Of a stretch of DNA of 64,000 bases, positions 9,161-17,710 are shown piece after piece. Below the pieces are notes generated by a model. It was not told the origin of the DNA. It did no database searches and saw nothing but the letters and a program-made list of their open reading frames with translations. Made by a program: the position numbers and the translations under genes. The stretch covers positions 33,183 to 97,182 of the forward strand of contig NZ_JACRSW010000015.1 of the NCBI RefSeq assembly GCF_014384965.1. The letters run 5' to 3'. The DNA comes from Jutongia hominis (GTDB lineage Bacteria > Bacillota > Clostridia > Lachnospirales > Lachnospiraceae). Numbering within the stretch: the stretch's first letter is position 1; each line of letters begins with the position of its first letter.

Positions 9161-10330
9161 ATGGCAAAAATTGATATTATTTCAGGTTTTTTAGGAGCAG
9201 GAAAGACAACTTTGATCAAAAAGTTAATTGCAGAGGCTTTTCCGGGAGAGAAACTTGTGCTGATAGAGAATGAATTTGGTGAGATCGGTATTGATGGCGG
9301 ATTTTTGAAAGAAGCAGGTATTCAGATCACAGAAATGAATTCCGGCTGTATTTGCTGTTCTTTAGTCGGTGATTTTGGCAAAGCATTAAAAGAAGTTTTG
9401 GAAAAATACACACCAGACAGAGTAATCATTGAGCCATCAGGTGTCGGTAAACTTTCTGATGTCGTAAAAGCAGTACAGGATATCGGTGATTCTGTAGTGA
9501 TCAACAGTACCGCAACTGTTGTAGATGCATCAAAGTGCAAAATGTATATGAAGAATTATGGTGAGTTTTATAACAACCAGATCGAATATGCCGGAACGGT
9601 TATTTTAAGTCGTACACAGAATATCTCAGAAGAAAAGCTTGAAACCGTTTTGAAAATGATACGTGAAAAGAATGATGAAGCATCTGTGATCACAACTCCG
9701 TGGGATCAGATCAATGGTAAGAATATCTTAGAAGCCATGGAAAAGATCAATTCGTTAGAAAAAGAACTTGTAGATGAGCATGAACATCATCACCATCATC
9801 ATGATGGTGATAAATGCTGCTGTGGACATGACCACGACCATGAGCACCATCACGATGAAGAATGCGGACATGATCATCATGACCATGAGCACCATCACGA
9901 TGAAGAATGTGGATGCGGACATGACCATCACGACCATGAGCACCATCACGATGAAGAATGCGGATGCGGACATGATCATCATGACCATGAGCACCATCAC
10001 GATGGAGAATGCGGATGCGGACATCATCATGAACATGGACATCATCATGCAGATGATGTATTTACGAGCATGGGAATTGAGACGGCTCACAAATTCACTG
10101 AAGACGAGCTGTCTGCGATCATTGATCAGTTAGCAAAAGACAAGAAGTTTGGCGAAGTACTACGTGCGAAAGGAATCGTGCCGGCAGCAGAGGGAGAGTG
10201 GTTCCATTTTGATCTTGTCCCGGAAGAGACAGAAGTACGTCGTGGTGCGGCAGACTTTACAGGACGAGTTTGTGTGATCGGTTCTAATCTGGAAGAAGAT
10301 AAGATCAAGGAATTATTTAAAGTATCATAA
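9161..10330 (+). CDS. COG0523 (CobW/ZNG-like) metallochaperone GTPase with His-rich repeat
   Basis: A G3E-family GTPase, probably delivering a metal such as zinc, cobalt or nickel to client proteins. Walker A is SGFLGAGKTTLI (residues 8-19). The ENEFGEIGIDGG switch region and the metal-binding CxCC of NSGCICCSL follow, then EPSGVGKL. The usual NKxD guanine-specificity motif reads SRTQ. Residues about 208-300 are a Histidine/Asp/Glu/Cys tract built of four units of 14-17 residues (HHDHEHHHDEECGCG type). The C-terminal CobW_C domain (EGEWFHFDLVPEE) follows. AAAGGAAG precedes the ATG. The next gene is a second COG0523 GTPase. Metal identity is inferred only. Confidence 0.88.
   Translation: MAKIDIISGFLGAGKTTLIKKLIAEAFPGEKLVLIENEFGEIGIDGGFLKEAGIQITEMNSGCICCSLVGDFGKALKEVLEKYTPDRVIIEPSGVGKLSDVVKAVQDIGDSVVINSTATVVDASKCKMYMKNYGEFYNNQIEYAGTVILSRTQNISEEKLETVLKMIREKNDEASVITTPWDQINGKNILEAMEKINSLEKELVDEHEHHHHHHDGDKCCCGHDHDHEHHHDEECGHDHHDHEHHHDEECGCGHDHHDHEHHHDEECGCGHDHHDHEHHHDGECGCGHHHEHGHHHADDVFTSMGIETAHKFTEDELSAIIDQLAKDKKFGEVLRAKGIVPAAEGEWFHFDLVPEETEVRRGAADFTGRVCVIGSNLEEDKIKELFKVS
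9824..10018 (+). repeat. in-frame tandem repeat encoding the His-rich tract
   Basis: Four tandem units, each starting GGACAT: one of 42 bp (9824-9865) and three of 51 bp (9866-9916, 9917-9967, 9968-10018). They are near-identical, so copy number could vary between strains. Confidence 0.9.
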
Positions 10331-10384
10331 TAAATGACCAAAGACAGCTTTTTAGCTGTAACAGAAATGGAAATGAGGTTATCT

Positions 10385-11359
10385 ATGTTTGGAAAGAAAA
10401 AAGAAGAAATGATGGTATATGTCATCATGGGATTTTTAGAGGCAGGAAAGACCAGCCTGATCCGTGACCTTTTGACGGATGATATGTTTGATGATAAAGC
10501 CAAGACATTGATCCTTGCGTGTGAAGAAGGCGAGGAAGAGTATGAAAGTGCGATGTTAGAGAAAACAAAAGCGGCCTGCGAGTATATCGAAGACGAGGAA
10601 AGCTTCAATGGCAAAGTAGTCGAGAAGTTTTTGAAAAAACATCGCCCGGACCGGATCATTATTGAATACAATGGAATGTGGCCGACAAAGCATATCCCGG
10701 AAATGTATGACGAGTTAGAAGAAATCTGCTTTGACAGAGAAGTTATCTTTCAGACGATTGATGTAGCAAATGATGAGACATTCCAGATGTATATGAAGAA
10801 TATGCCATCTATGATGGTAGATCAGTTCAGAATGGCAGAAATGATCATTATCAATCGCTGTACACTTCAGACAAATAAAAATGCGATCCGTGGAAGCATA
10901 AAAGCGGTCAATCCAAGAGCACAGATCGTATATGAGTCAGAAGACGATGCATTCTATGAGATGAAAGATGAAATGCCATTTGATATCAATGCAGATATTA
11001 TTGATATTTCGGAAGATGATTTTGGTATCTGGTATATTGATATGTTAGATCATCCTGAAACTTACACCGGCAAGACCATGCGTGTGTCCGGTATGATCCA
11101 GAAGCCACCGGGACTTCCAGGCGGCTTTGCGGTCTTTGGACGTATGGCAATGACATGTTGTGCGGATGATGTGCAATATATGGGATTTTTGTGTAAAGCC
11201 GATGACTGGGCACCATATAAGAACCAGGAATATGTAACCGTAGTTGCAAGACTCGAATTCAAATATATGAAAGAATATGGTGAAGAAGGACCGGTCTTTT
11301 ATGCGGAATCGGTTGAGAAGGCGCAGAAACCAAAAGAAGAACTGGTATACTTTAATTAA
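10385..11359 (+). CDS. COG0523 GTPase fused to a DUF1980/TIGR03943-like C-terminal domain
   Basis: A second G3E-type GTPase of 324 residues. Walker A is GFLEAGKTSLI. The CxCC metal motif of typical COG0523 proteins is absent (LILACEEGEEE instead), and the specificity motif appears as INRC. From about residue 215 the sequence (TYTGKTMRVSGMIQK..., then MTCCADDVQYMGFLC) resembles DUF1980 of YcgQ-type proteins. In other Firmicutes those proteins work with zinc-responsive COG0523 and permease genes. ATG 10385 has GAGGTT six bases upstream; an in-frame ATG at 10334 is less convincing. It lies 54 bases after the His-rich partner, so the two are probably one operon. Confidence 0.78.
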   Translation: MFGKKKEEMMVYVIMGFLEAGKTSLIRDLLTDDMFDDKAKTLILACEEGEEEYESAMLEKTKAACEYIEDEESFNGKVVEKFLKKHRPDRIIIEYNGMWPTKHIPEMYDELEEICFDREVIFQTIDVANDETFQMYMKNMPSMMVDQFRMAEMIIINRCTLQTNKNAIRGSIKAVNPRAQIVYESEDDAFYEMKDEMPFDINADIIDISEDDFGIWYIDMLDHPETYTGKTMRVSGMIQKPPGLPGGFAVFGRMAMTCCADDVQYMGFLCKADDWAPYKNQEYVTVVARLEFKYMKEYGEEGPVFYAESVEKAQKPKEELVYFN

Positions 11360-11373
11360 TAATGAATAATAGG

Positions 11374-11422
11374 AACACTGCTAAAAGCCTGTACAGATAA
11401 CAGCCTTTTGGCAGTGTTTTTT
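11374..11422 (+). terminator. intrinsic terminator after the COG0523 pair
   Basis: A long imperfect stem, AACACTGCTAAAAG against CTTTTGGCAGTGTT, with a T-run. Confidence 0.85.
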
Positions 11423-11425
11423 GCT

Positions 11426-11653
11426 GAACTAAGAAAATGTCCGGTCAAGTCAACAAGAGATGAGAATTAAGAAAATGTCCGGGCAAGTCAGCAAGAGTTG
11501 AGAATTAAGAAAATGTCCGGGCAAGGCAGTAAGAGATGAGAATTAAGAAAATGTCCGGGCAAGGCAGTAAGAGATGAGAATTAAGAAAATGTCCGGGCAA
11601 GACAGCAAGAGTTGAGAACTTAGAAAATGTTCGCATAGGACAGCGAGAAATGA
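11426..11653. repeat. tandem array of six 38-bp units
   Basis: Six head-to-tail 38-bp units with no spacers start at 11426 and every 38 bp after. Each reads GAATTAAGAAAATGTCCGGG, then CAAG-CAG-AAGAG-TGA. Units 3 and 4 are nearly identical and the outer units diverge. The array fills the gap between a + strand terminator and the 3' end of a minus-strand gene. Confidence 0.95.
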
Positions 11654-11663
11654 GAATATACGA

Positions 11664-12707
11664 TCAGGGGGAAGCCAGCTGTAAAAGGGATCGGATCAGG
11701 ACTAAGGATAACGGACCGAGTAAGATCCCGCCGATACCAAAAAGCTCAATTCCGATAAAGATTGCAGCTAACATGACAAAAGCATTCAGATGCATACCAT
11801 CTCCAAGCAGTCTGGCTTCTAAAATCTCACGGATCAGTAAGGTGATAATGTAGGCAGTAAAAAGAATGGATGCATTCAGATATTCTTTTGAAAGGAATAG
11901 GAAAAAGCCCCATGGCAGCAGGAACATACCGCTTCCAAGAACAGGAAAAGCATCTAAAACAGCGATCGCAACGCCAAGCAGCAGAAAGTATGGGTTGTGT
12001 ATCAGGAAAAAAGCAAGAGAGCAGACGATACCATTTAACAGAAGAATGATCCCTTCGGTTTTCAGGTAAGTAAGTCCGCTCTCTTTTACGTTTGTCAGTA
12101 CAAAATGAACCGGAGTAAAATAGCGGCTTTTTCGAAACATATCATGTAAAGGTTTCATTTCCCGTACCAGAATGATCATCGAAACGCATACAATGATAAG
12201 AAAAGCAAATATATGAAACGATTGCGACAGCATATAATAGAGGCATTTCCATATGTTGTTATTCATAAATTTTGTTGTGTTTTTTCCGATTAAAGCCATT
12301 TGCTCGTATAAAAAAGTCTTTGCCGTGCCAAAATGTAAGTTGAAATGATGATCAATGCAGCGGCCAAAAGAAGCACAACGTGTTTCAAAAAAGGAAACTG
12401 CAGTCTGATGATAAACAGGTATATTGGTGAACAACAACCGGATCTGTGTATATAACTTGTAAATAACCGCACCAAAGAAAGCACTGATTCCACCAAAAAA
12501 GAGGATAAGTGTACCATAATGTGAAAAGAAACGCGGAAATTTGCATACATTGTGCAAATATTCCATGACAGGCCAGAGCATACGCATCAAAATATAAGCA
12601 AGCAAAAAAGGGAAGAGATAAGGCAGAAGAAATGTCATAAAAAGGTATACGGCAACTGAGATGCCAACCGTTATCATAAAATGACGAAAAAGAGATGTAG
12701 TATGCAT
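11664..12707 (-). CDS. AI-2E-family (YtvI-like) membrane protein
   Basis: A 347-residue polytopic membrane protein of the AI-2E transporter superfamily (PF01594), resembling the YtvI sporulation membrane protein. Hydrophobic segments fill residues 10-35 and 65-85, with several more in the C-terminal half. The characteristic end is GIELFGIGGILLGPLSLVLIRSLL. GAGGTCATT precedes the start. The substrate is unknown: most members of this family are not AI-2 exporters. Its 3' end abuts the 38-bp tandem array. A second, longer paralogue lies at 29221-30567. Confidence 0.8.
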   Translation of the reverse strand: MHTTSLFRHFMITVGISVAVYLFMTFLLPYLFPFLLAYILMRMLWPVMEYLHNVCKFPRFFSHYGTLILFFGGISAFFGAVIYKLYTQIRLLFTNIPVYHQTAVSFFETRCASFGRCIDHHFNLHFGTAKTFLYEQMALIGKNTTKFMNNNIWKCLYYMLSQSFHIFAFLIIVCVSMIILVREMKPLHDMFRKSRYFTPVHFVLTNVKESGLTYLKTEGIILLLNGIVCSLAFFLIHNPYFLLLGVAIAVLDAFPVLGSGMFLLPWGFFLFLSKEYLNASILFTAYIITLLIREILEARLLGDGMHLNAFVMLAAIFIGIELFGIGGILLGPLSLVLIRSLLQLASP

Positions 12708-13043
12708 AATGACCTCATTTCCTGTTGCGGATTAACAAAATGCTTCTTTTTTTAGTATGTAATCTTTTGGGGTTCATTATGTAATAGAGAAGCTGGAAAT
12801 AGATAACAGAAAAATAAAAAAGAGACGATTCTTATCAACATATTTTGTTCTACAGTTCCAAAAAAGACAATATAAAAGGACCGCCGGGGAAGCGATCCTA
12901 ATAAGGAGAAGGTATGAAAAAAATTTAAGCACTTATCAAATGTTTTCTTCATCTGATAAATTCATTATATAGAGCAAATGTGAACTCTCAATGATACACT
13001 TATGAAGAAAATGTAAACGATTTACGTTTATTTGTGAACGATA
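12708..13043. other. 336-base intergenic stretch
   Basis: This is an AT-rich gap upstream of the AI-2E gene and downstream of the response regulator, both on the minus strand. It should hold the promoter of the former and the terminator of the latter. I see only weak hairpins (around 13015-13035) and no credible gene. Confidence 0.4.
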
Positions 13044-13733
13044 TCACACCTTAAAGCGGTATCCAACACCCCAGATAGTTTCAATGTATTGAGGCTTCGA
13101 TGTTGTTTTTTCAATTTTTTCACGGATCTTTTTGATATGAACCGTAACCGTTGCAATATCACCAACCGATTCCATTTCCCAGATCTCTTTGAAAAGTTCT
13201 TCTTTTGAGAATACATGGTTTGGATGTTCGGCAAGGAATGTCAGCAGATCAAACTCTTTTGTCGTAAAGATACGTTCCTCGTCATTCAGATAGACACGAC
13301 GGGCAGTTTTATCAATCTTTAAACCACGGATCTCGATGATCTCGTTTTCCTCTTTGCCGGAAGCTGTCAGTCTCTTATAACGTGCCATATGTGCCTTGAC
13401 ACGGGCAACCAACTCACTTGGGCTGAATGGTTTCGTAATATAATCGTCTGCACCAAGTCCAAGACCATGGATCTTATCAATATCATCCTTCTTGGCAGAC
13501 ACCATAATAATTGGTGTGTTTTTCTTATCGCGGATCAGTTTGCAGATCTCAAAGCCATCCATATTTGGAAGCATCAGATCCAGCAGGATCAGGTCAAAGT
13601 CCTCATTTAATGCAAGTTTGGAACCTTCCAGTCCGTCATTACAGATCGTAACTTCAAAGTTACTTAATTCTAAATAATCTTTTTCTAATTCAGCGATCGC
13701 TGTTTCATCCTCAATGATCAATATCTTGTTCAT
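13044..13733 (-). CDS. OmpR/PhoB-family response regulator
   Basis: The receiver domain has ILIIEDE, the phospho-acceptor Asp in LILLDLMLPNMDG, SAKKD and the ITKPF lysine. A winged-helix Trans_reg_C domain begins near residue 130 (FTTKEFDLLTFLAEHPNHVFSKEEL, GVGYRFKV end). ATG 13733 has GGAGGT four bases upstream; the in-frame GTG at 13739 overlaps that site and is less likely. The gene overlaps the 3' end of its kinase by 23 bases, indicating coupled translation. The gene order glycosyltransferase-kinase-regulator hints at control of envelope or exopolysaccharide functions. Confidence 0.93.
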   Translation of the reverse strand: MNKILIIEDETAIAELEKDYLELSNFEVTICNDGLEGSKLALNEDFDLILLDLMLPNMDGFEICKLIRDKKNTPIIMVSAKKDDIDKIHGLGLGADDYITKPFSPSELVARVKAHMARYKRLTASGKEENEIIEIRGLKIDKTARRVYLNDEERIFTTKEFDLLTFLAEHPNHVFSKEELFKEIWEMESVGDIATVTVHIKKIREKIEKTTSKPQYIETIWGVGYRFKV

Positions 13734-15300
13734 AGGCACCTCCGTTATTTTTTGTATCTTTCCTTAATGTAAAATAAAAGCAACTTCCGATTCCTTCTGT
13801 ACTGTCAACCCATACCTTTCCACCATGGTCGGAAATGATCATCTTAACGATGGCAAGTCCTAAACCACTGCCCCTTTTTGAAGAGTTGCGGGAAGTATCT
13901 GCACGAAAGAAACGGTCGAATATATGCGGTAAATCCTTTTTGGCTATGCCAAGTCCATTATCTTCAATCTGAATCTGTATATATTCAGGTCGTATGGTTG
14001 GGAATTTATCGGTTCCATCCTCATTTATCTGACGATAAAGAGGTTGTTTGCTGTTTTGCACAGGCACATCTTTAATATGGATCGTAATATGCCCATTTTC
14101 TTTTTTGCTGTATTTGACAGCATTGCTGATCAGGTTGTTGATCACACGTTTGAGCTGTTCGGGATCGGCAATGATCTGTGTATTCTTATCTGTATCGTTG
14201 ATGTAATCCAGATGGAAATTCTGCGATTCAAGGTCAAGAGAAAACTCATCAATGCAATCTGTAAAGTAGTTTTCCAGATTGACGGAAATAAAATTATACG
14301 GCAGAGAGTTTTGCTCTACTTTGGAATAGACCGACAACTCATCGATCAGATAAGTCATATCATTGGCTTTTGCGTAGATTGTCTGCAAATATTTCTTTTG
14401 CTTATCCGGTGTATCTGCGACACCATCCAGTATTCCTTCGGTATATCCTTTGATCGCAGTAATCGGTGTTTTAAGATCATGCGATATACTACTCATGATC
14501 TCGCGGGTATTATCTTCAGACTGGATTCCTTTGTTGACGATCTCTTTTAAATGGATACGCATCTGTTCAAGGTCTTTACGAAGCTGACCAATCTCATCCT
14601 GCGATGTGACCGGAACCGGATCTTCAAGATTACCAAGCCCAATCTGGGCGGTTGCGAGCCGCAGCAGTTCAATCGGGCGTAAGATACTTTGCTGGATCCA
14701 GATGGTTGTAAACGTTGTTGTAATCAGCATGATCAGCAGAAAAGCAAGGCAGATCTGTTTGAAGAAATGGTGAAGCCAGTTCTTCGTAACAGAACAGTCG
14801 GTAAGGAGTAATGCCCGCCCTTGCGCACCATCCGTAAAAGTAAAACGACACTCACGGATAATCTGACTGGAAGTTGTATCGGCTGATAGCCTGCCGGTAT
14901 TATTTGAAAAACTGACTGTATCTGTTCCGGCAAGTTCTTTGAATTGTTTTGTGTTGCCAATATAGTAAGGTGTTTCATTGTAAAGTACAACAAGACTTGT
15001 TTTGGCATTAATGAGATGCTGCTCTATATTTTTACAATCTTTTTTACCGATAGTAACGGTATCTGATGTATTTAAAATTTTCAAGACTGTATCATAGTCA
15101 TATTCTGTCAACTTTTGATAAAATGCCAGCGGATCGCGGATCAGCTCATAGCTTTGAAGCTTATGATCCGATAGACAGAATTCTTTTTCGAATGCAGTTG
15201 TCTGTTGTTTTAAAATAACAGTAATGCAAAGAAACATGATCACAATCGGAAATGTGGTTACAATCAGAAAGACCACAAGCAGTTTGCTGCGAATTTTCAT
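13711..15300 (-). CDS. sensor histidine kinase (HAMP, HisKA, HATPase)
   Basis: 529 residues. TM1 is at about 7-29. An extracellular sensor region of about 145 residues follows, then TM2 near 178-200 and HAMP (LRPIELLRLATAQIGLGNLEDPV). The H-box is SSISHDLKTPITAIKGYTEG, the N-box NLISNAVKYS, and the G boxes DNGLGIAKKD and GSGLGLAIVKMI. The sensed signal is unknown. The gene begins 14 bases after the undecaprenyl-phosphate sugar transferase and overlaps the response regulator, so the three form one minus-strand operon. Confidence 0.93.
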   Translation of the reverse strand: MKIRSKLLVVFLIVTTFPIVIMFLCITVILKQQTTAFEKEFCLSDHKLQSYELIRDPLAFYQKLTEYDYDTVLKILNTSDTVTIGKKDCKNIEQHLINAKTSLVVLYNETPYYIGNTKQFKELAGTDTVSFSNNTGRLSADTTSSQIIRECRFTFTDGAQGRALLLTDCSVTKNWLHHFFKQICLAFLLIMLITTTFTTIWIQQSILRPIELLRLATAQIGLGNLEDPVPVTSQDEIGQLRKDLEQMRIHLKEIVNKGIQSEDNTREIMSSISHDLKTPITAIKGYTEGILDGVADTPDKQKKYLQTIYAKANDMTYLIDELSVYSKVEQNSLPYNFISVNLENYFTDCIDEFSLDLESQNFHLDYINDTDKNTQIIADPEQLKRVINNLISNAVKYSKKENGHITIHIKDVPVQNSKQPLYRQINEDGTDKFPTIRPEYIQIQIEDNGLGIAKKDLPHIFDRFFRADTSRNSSKRGSGLGLAIVKMIISDHGGKVWVDSTEGIGSCFYFTLRKDTKNNGGAYEQDIDH

Positions 15301-15314
15301 ATATCTTCTCCGAT

Positions 15315-16745
15315 CTAATAAGCATTTTTATTTACTTTTCTGCCAAAGAAAGTCAGGAAAAGTATTTTAAAATCCAAAAACAATGTCCAGTTCTCTACAT
15401 AATAAAGGTCGCATTCAATTCGCTTTGTGATAGAAGTGTCTCCACGATAGCCATTGACCTGTGCCCAGCCTGTCATGCCGGGGCGAACCTGATGCTTGAT
15501 CATGTAACGAGGAATCTCTTCCTTAAAACGGTCTACGAAGAAAGGACGTTCCGGTCTTGGCCCGACCAGACTCATATCTCCTTTTAATACATTAAAAAGC
15601 TGTGGAAGTTCATCCATATTGGATTTACGCAGGAATCTTCCGATTGGTGTAATGCGTGGATCGTTCTGAGTTGTCCAGGCTTTCTTCTCTTCATTTTCCT
15701 TTTGCACACGCATTGATCGGAACTTGTACATATTGAATTCATGGTTATGCAAACCGATACGTGTCTGTTTAAAGATCAAAGGGCCGGGATCCGTGATCTT
15801 TAAGATACAGGCAATAATGAGCATCGGAATTCCAAAGATTATTATTGCTACTAATGAACCAAAGATATCAACGCATCGTTTAATCGTAGAGTTAAAGGAG
15901 CTGCTTAAAGGAACATGCCGTACATGGATGACAGGCAGTCCGTCAAGATCCTCTGTATAAGGTTTGGTAGGGATCACATGATTATAATCAGGAATAAACT
16001 TTGTATGCACACCGGATTTCTCACAGATCGAAACAATATGCTCCAGTTTTGAATATTCATTGATACTTAATGTGATCGCAATTTCATCATATTCATTTGT
16101 TGCTAAAAGGTCTGCCAGACGATTCGTTGATCCGATTACTTCAATATTACGGTAAGTCGTGCCGGTACCGGCATGATCATCCAGAATACCATGGATTTTA
16201 TATCCCCATTCAGGATGGGAACGCAGACGGTCGATATAACCCTGTGCAGTACGGCTGAAACCAACTAAAAGAATGTGTTTTAGATTTTTACCGGAGCGTC
16301 GCATTTGTTTTAAGATACGAAGAACGCAAAGCCGGAAGATATAATCTACGACTAAATTGGTTCCTGCAAAAATGATCAGAAATAATCGTGCGATATTTGG
16401 CTCTTTTAATAGGTAGAGAGCCGCAACACAATAAACAACGCCGAGGACATTTGCTTTGATCAATGCCCATAGTTCGGCACGTCTGCCGTTTGTACGCTTA
16501 GGATCGTACATCCCAAATAAACGATACATGACCAGATAACACGGGATGATCAATATGAGCATTCGCAGATAATCACCCCAGGGCCGCATATAGCCGATCG
16601 GTGGTGAAATGATATGATGCTTGATCAACGGGCTCCATGTATCATCAAATCGAAGATCGTAAGCAAGTAAAAAGGATGCTGCAATGATGACAGCATCAAT
16701 CACCAGTTGTAAAATATTTAACAGTTTTTGATTTTCTTTGATCAA
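15315..16745 (-). CDS. undecaprenyl-phosphate sugar phosphotransferase (priming glycosyltransferase)
   Basis: It transfers a sugar-1-phosphate to undecaprenyl phosphate, the first step in making exopolysaccharide or O-unit-like glycans (WcaJ/CpsE type). Four or five N-terminal membrane segments are followed by a CoA-binding-like/Rossmann region ([17 protein letters not shown]). The catalytic bac_transf domain has [47 protein letters not shown] and [18 protein letters not shown] 16745 is preferred because GAAGGTGA precedes it; a GTG at 16766 has no site. No other polysaccharide gene is adjacent, so it is an isolated primer linked to a two-component system. Confidence 0.9.
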   Translation of the reverse strand: MIKENQKLLNILQLVIDAVIIAASFLLAYDLRFDDTWSPLIKHHIISPPIGYMRPWGDYLRMLILIIPCYLVMYRLFGMYDPKRTNGRRAELWALIKANVLGVVYCVAALYLLKEPNIARLFLIIFAGTNLVVDYIFRLCVLRILKQMRRSGKNLKHILLVGFSRTAQGYIDRLRSHPEWGYKIHGILDDHAGTGTTYRNIEVIGSTNRLADLLATNEYDEIAITLSINEYSKLEHIVSICEKSGVHTKFIPDYNHVIPTKPYTEDLDGLPVIHVRHVPLSSSFNSTIKRCVDIFGSLVAIIIFGIPMLIIACILKITDPGPLIFKQTRIGLHNHEFNMYKFRSMRVQKENEEKKAWTTQNDPRITPIGRFLRKSNMDELPQLFNVLKGDMSLVGPRPERPFFVDRFKEEIPRYMIKHQVRPGMTGWAQVNGYRGDTSITKRIECDLYYVENWTLFLDFKILFLTFFGRKVNKNAY

Positions 16746-16946
16746 TGTTTCACCTTCTCTTTTCACGTAGAATGATATTTGTTCTGCCGGATACCGGAAA
16801 AATCCCCCTCGAACTTAATATCATATTTTATAAAAAATGTGATAGCTTTCTTTCTGATTTCTATTCAATATAAAATTTATTTGAATATATTATATCGGTT
16901 TACGGAATAATTCGCAATATATTCTTTGATCTTTTAGGCTCTTTTA

Positions 16947-17470
16947 GGCATTTGCAAAACAAAATGCATCCCCCTGAAACCATCCTCCCAAACAAAATGG
17001 AATGCGTCATATTCGTGTTTTTGAATTGTGTTTCTATTTCTTTTAATTTTAGGACAGACGCGACAGCTGATTAGAATTTTTGATTTTTTATTCTTTTTTG
17101 CTGATTGGGCGCGGGTCATAACTATAGGGGCGACTCAGCCTGAGTAGCATTGTTGTTTGGGACACGCTCCCGCTTCGCAAAGCCACGTAGCGCACACATA
17201 GACTGCTAAAAAACAGCAGCCAAGTGGCGACGGTCTTTGAGATTCCCAAACAGCAATGTACATCAGGACTGGCCCTGCCCCCTATATCAGATGAGAGCGC
17301 CCATAATCAGGGCAAAAAAGAAAAAAATCTTAAAAATTCCTATCAGCTGAAACAGTGCGCTTAAAATTAAAAGAAATAGAAACACAATCTGATCCGTTAA
17401 GATGTGACGCATTTCCGGTTTTGTTTGGGAGGATGTTTGGCACAGTACAGGAATTTGTTTTGCGAATGCC
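16947..17470 (+). repeat. palindromic structured element, copy A
   Basis: About 524 bp. The terminal inverted repeats are GGCATTTGCAAAAC and GTTTTGCGAATGCC. The arms pair over about 150 bp each (CATCCTCCCAAACAAAA, ATGCGTCA, TTGTGTTTCTATTTC and CAGCTGAT all recur inverted). A 196-nt core at 17107-17302 starts GGGCGC and ends GCGCCC. The copy lies between the divergent genes 15315-16745 and 17711-19588. Copies B and C are at 24808 and 31383. No ORF is conserved among the copies. Confidence 0.9.
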
Positions 17471-17569
17471 GGCATGTTTTTATAAATGAGGAAATTTCAC
17501 AACTTATACACATTTCATTGTTACACTATCTAAGAAAGAAAATTCATTACTGTATATTGCCCTGAATAG

Positions 17570-17598
17570 TTGACTTTGCAACGGATAAGAGGTAATGT
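17570..17598 (+). promoter_or_regulatory. promoter for the HtrA-like gene
   Basis: TTGACT (17570-17575), a 17-bp spacer and TAATGT (17593-17598). A stem-loop in the leader (ATGCAAAA/TTTTGCAT, 17629-17650) follows. Confidence 0.55.
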
Positions 17599-17710
17599 AA
17601 CTGTAGTTTTAAGTCGCTTGTGCTTTATATGCAAAATATATTTTTTGCATGAACGGTTGCAAAAAGAATATAGGGCAGAGCAAAAACAGTAGAAATGGAG
17701 GTCTTACGCA

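Noticed and set aside
9755..10090. Hydrophobic Met/Val-rich protein on the minus strand
   Set aside because: It is the complement of the His-rich GTPase repeats (CAT/CAC codons read as ATG/GTG).
11426..11653. CRISPR array
   Set aside because: The 38-bp units are contiguous with no unique spacers, and no cas gene is nearby.
17107..17302. tRNA, tmRNA or 6S RNA in the element core
   Set aside because: No T-loop, CCA end, tag-reading frame or 6S-like open duplex was recognised, and three near-identical copies do not fit.
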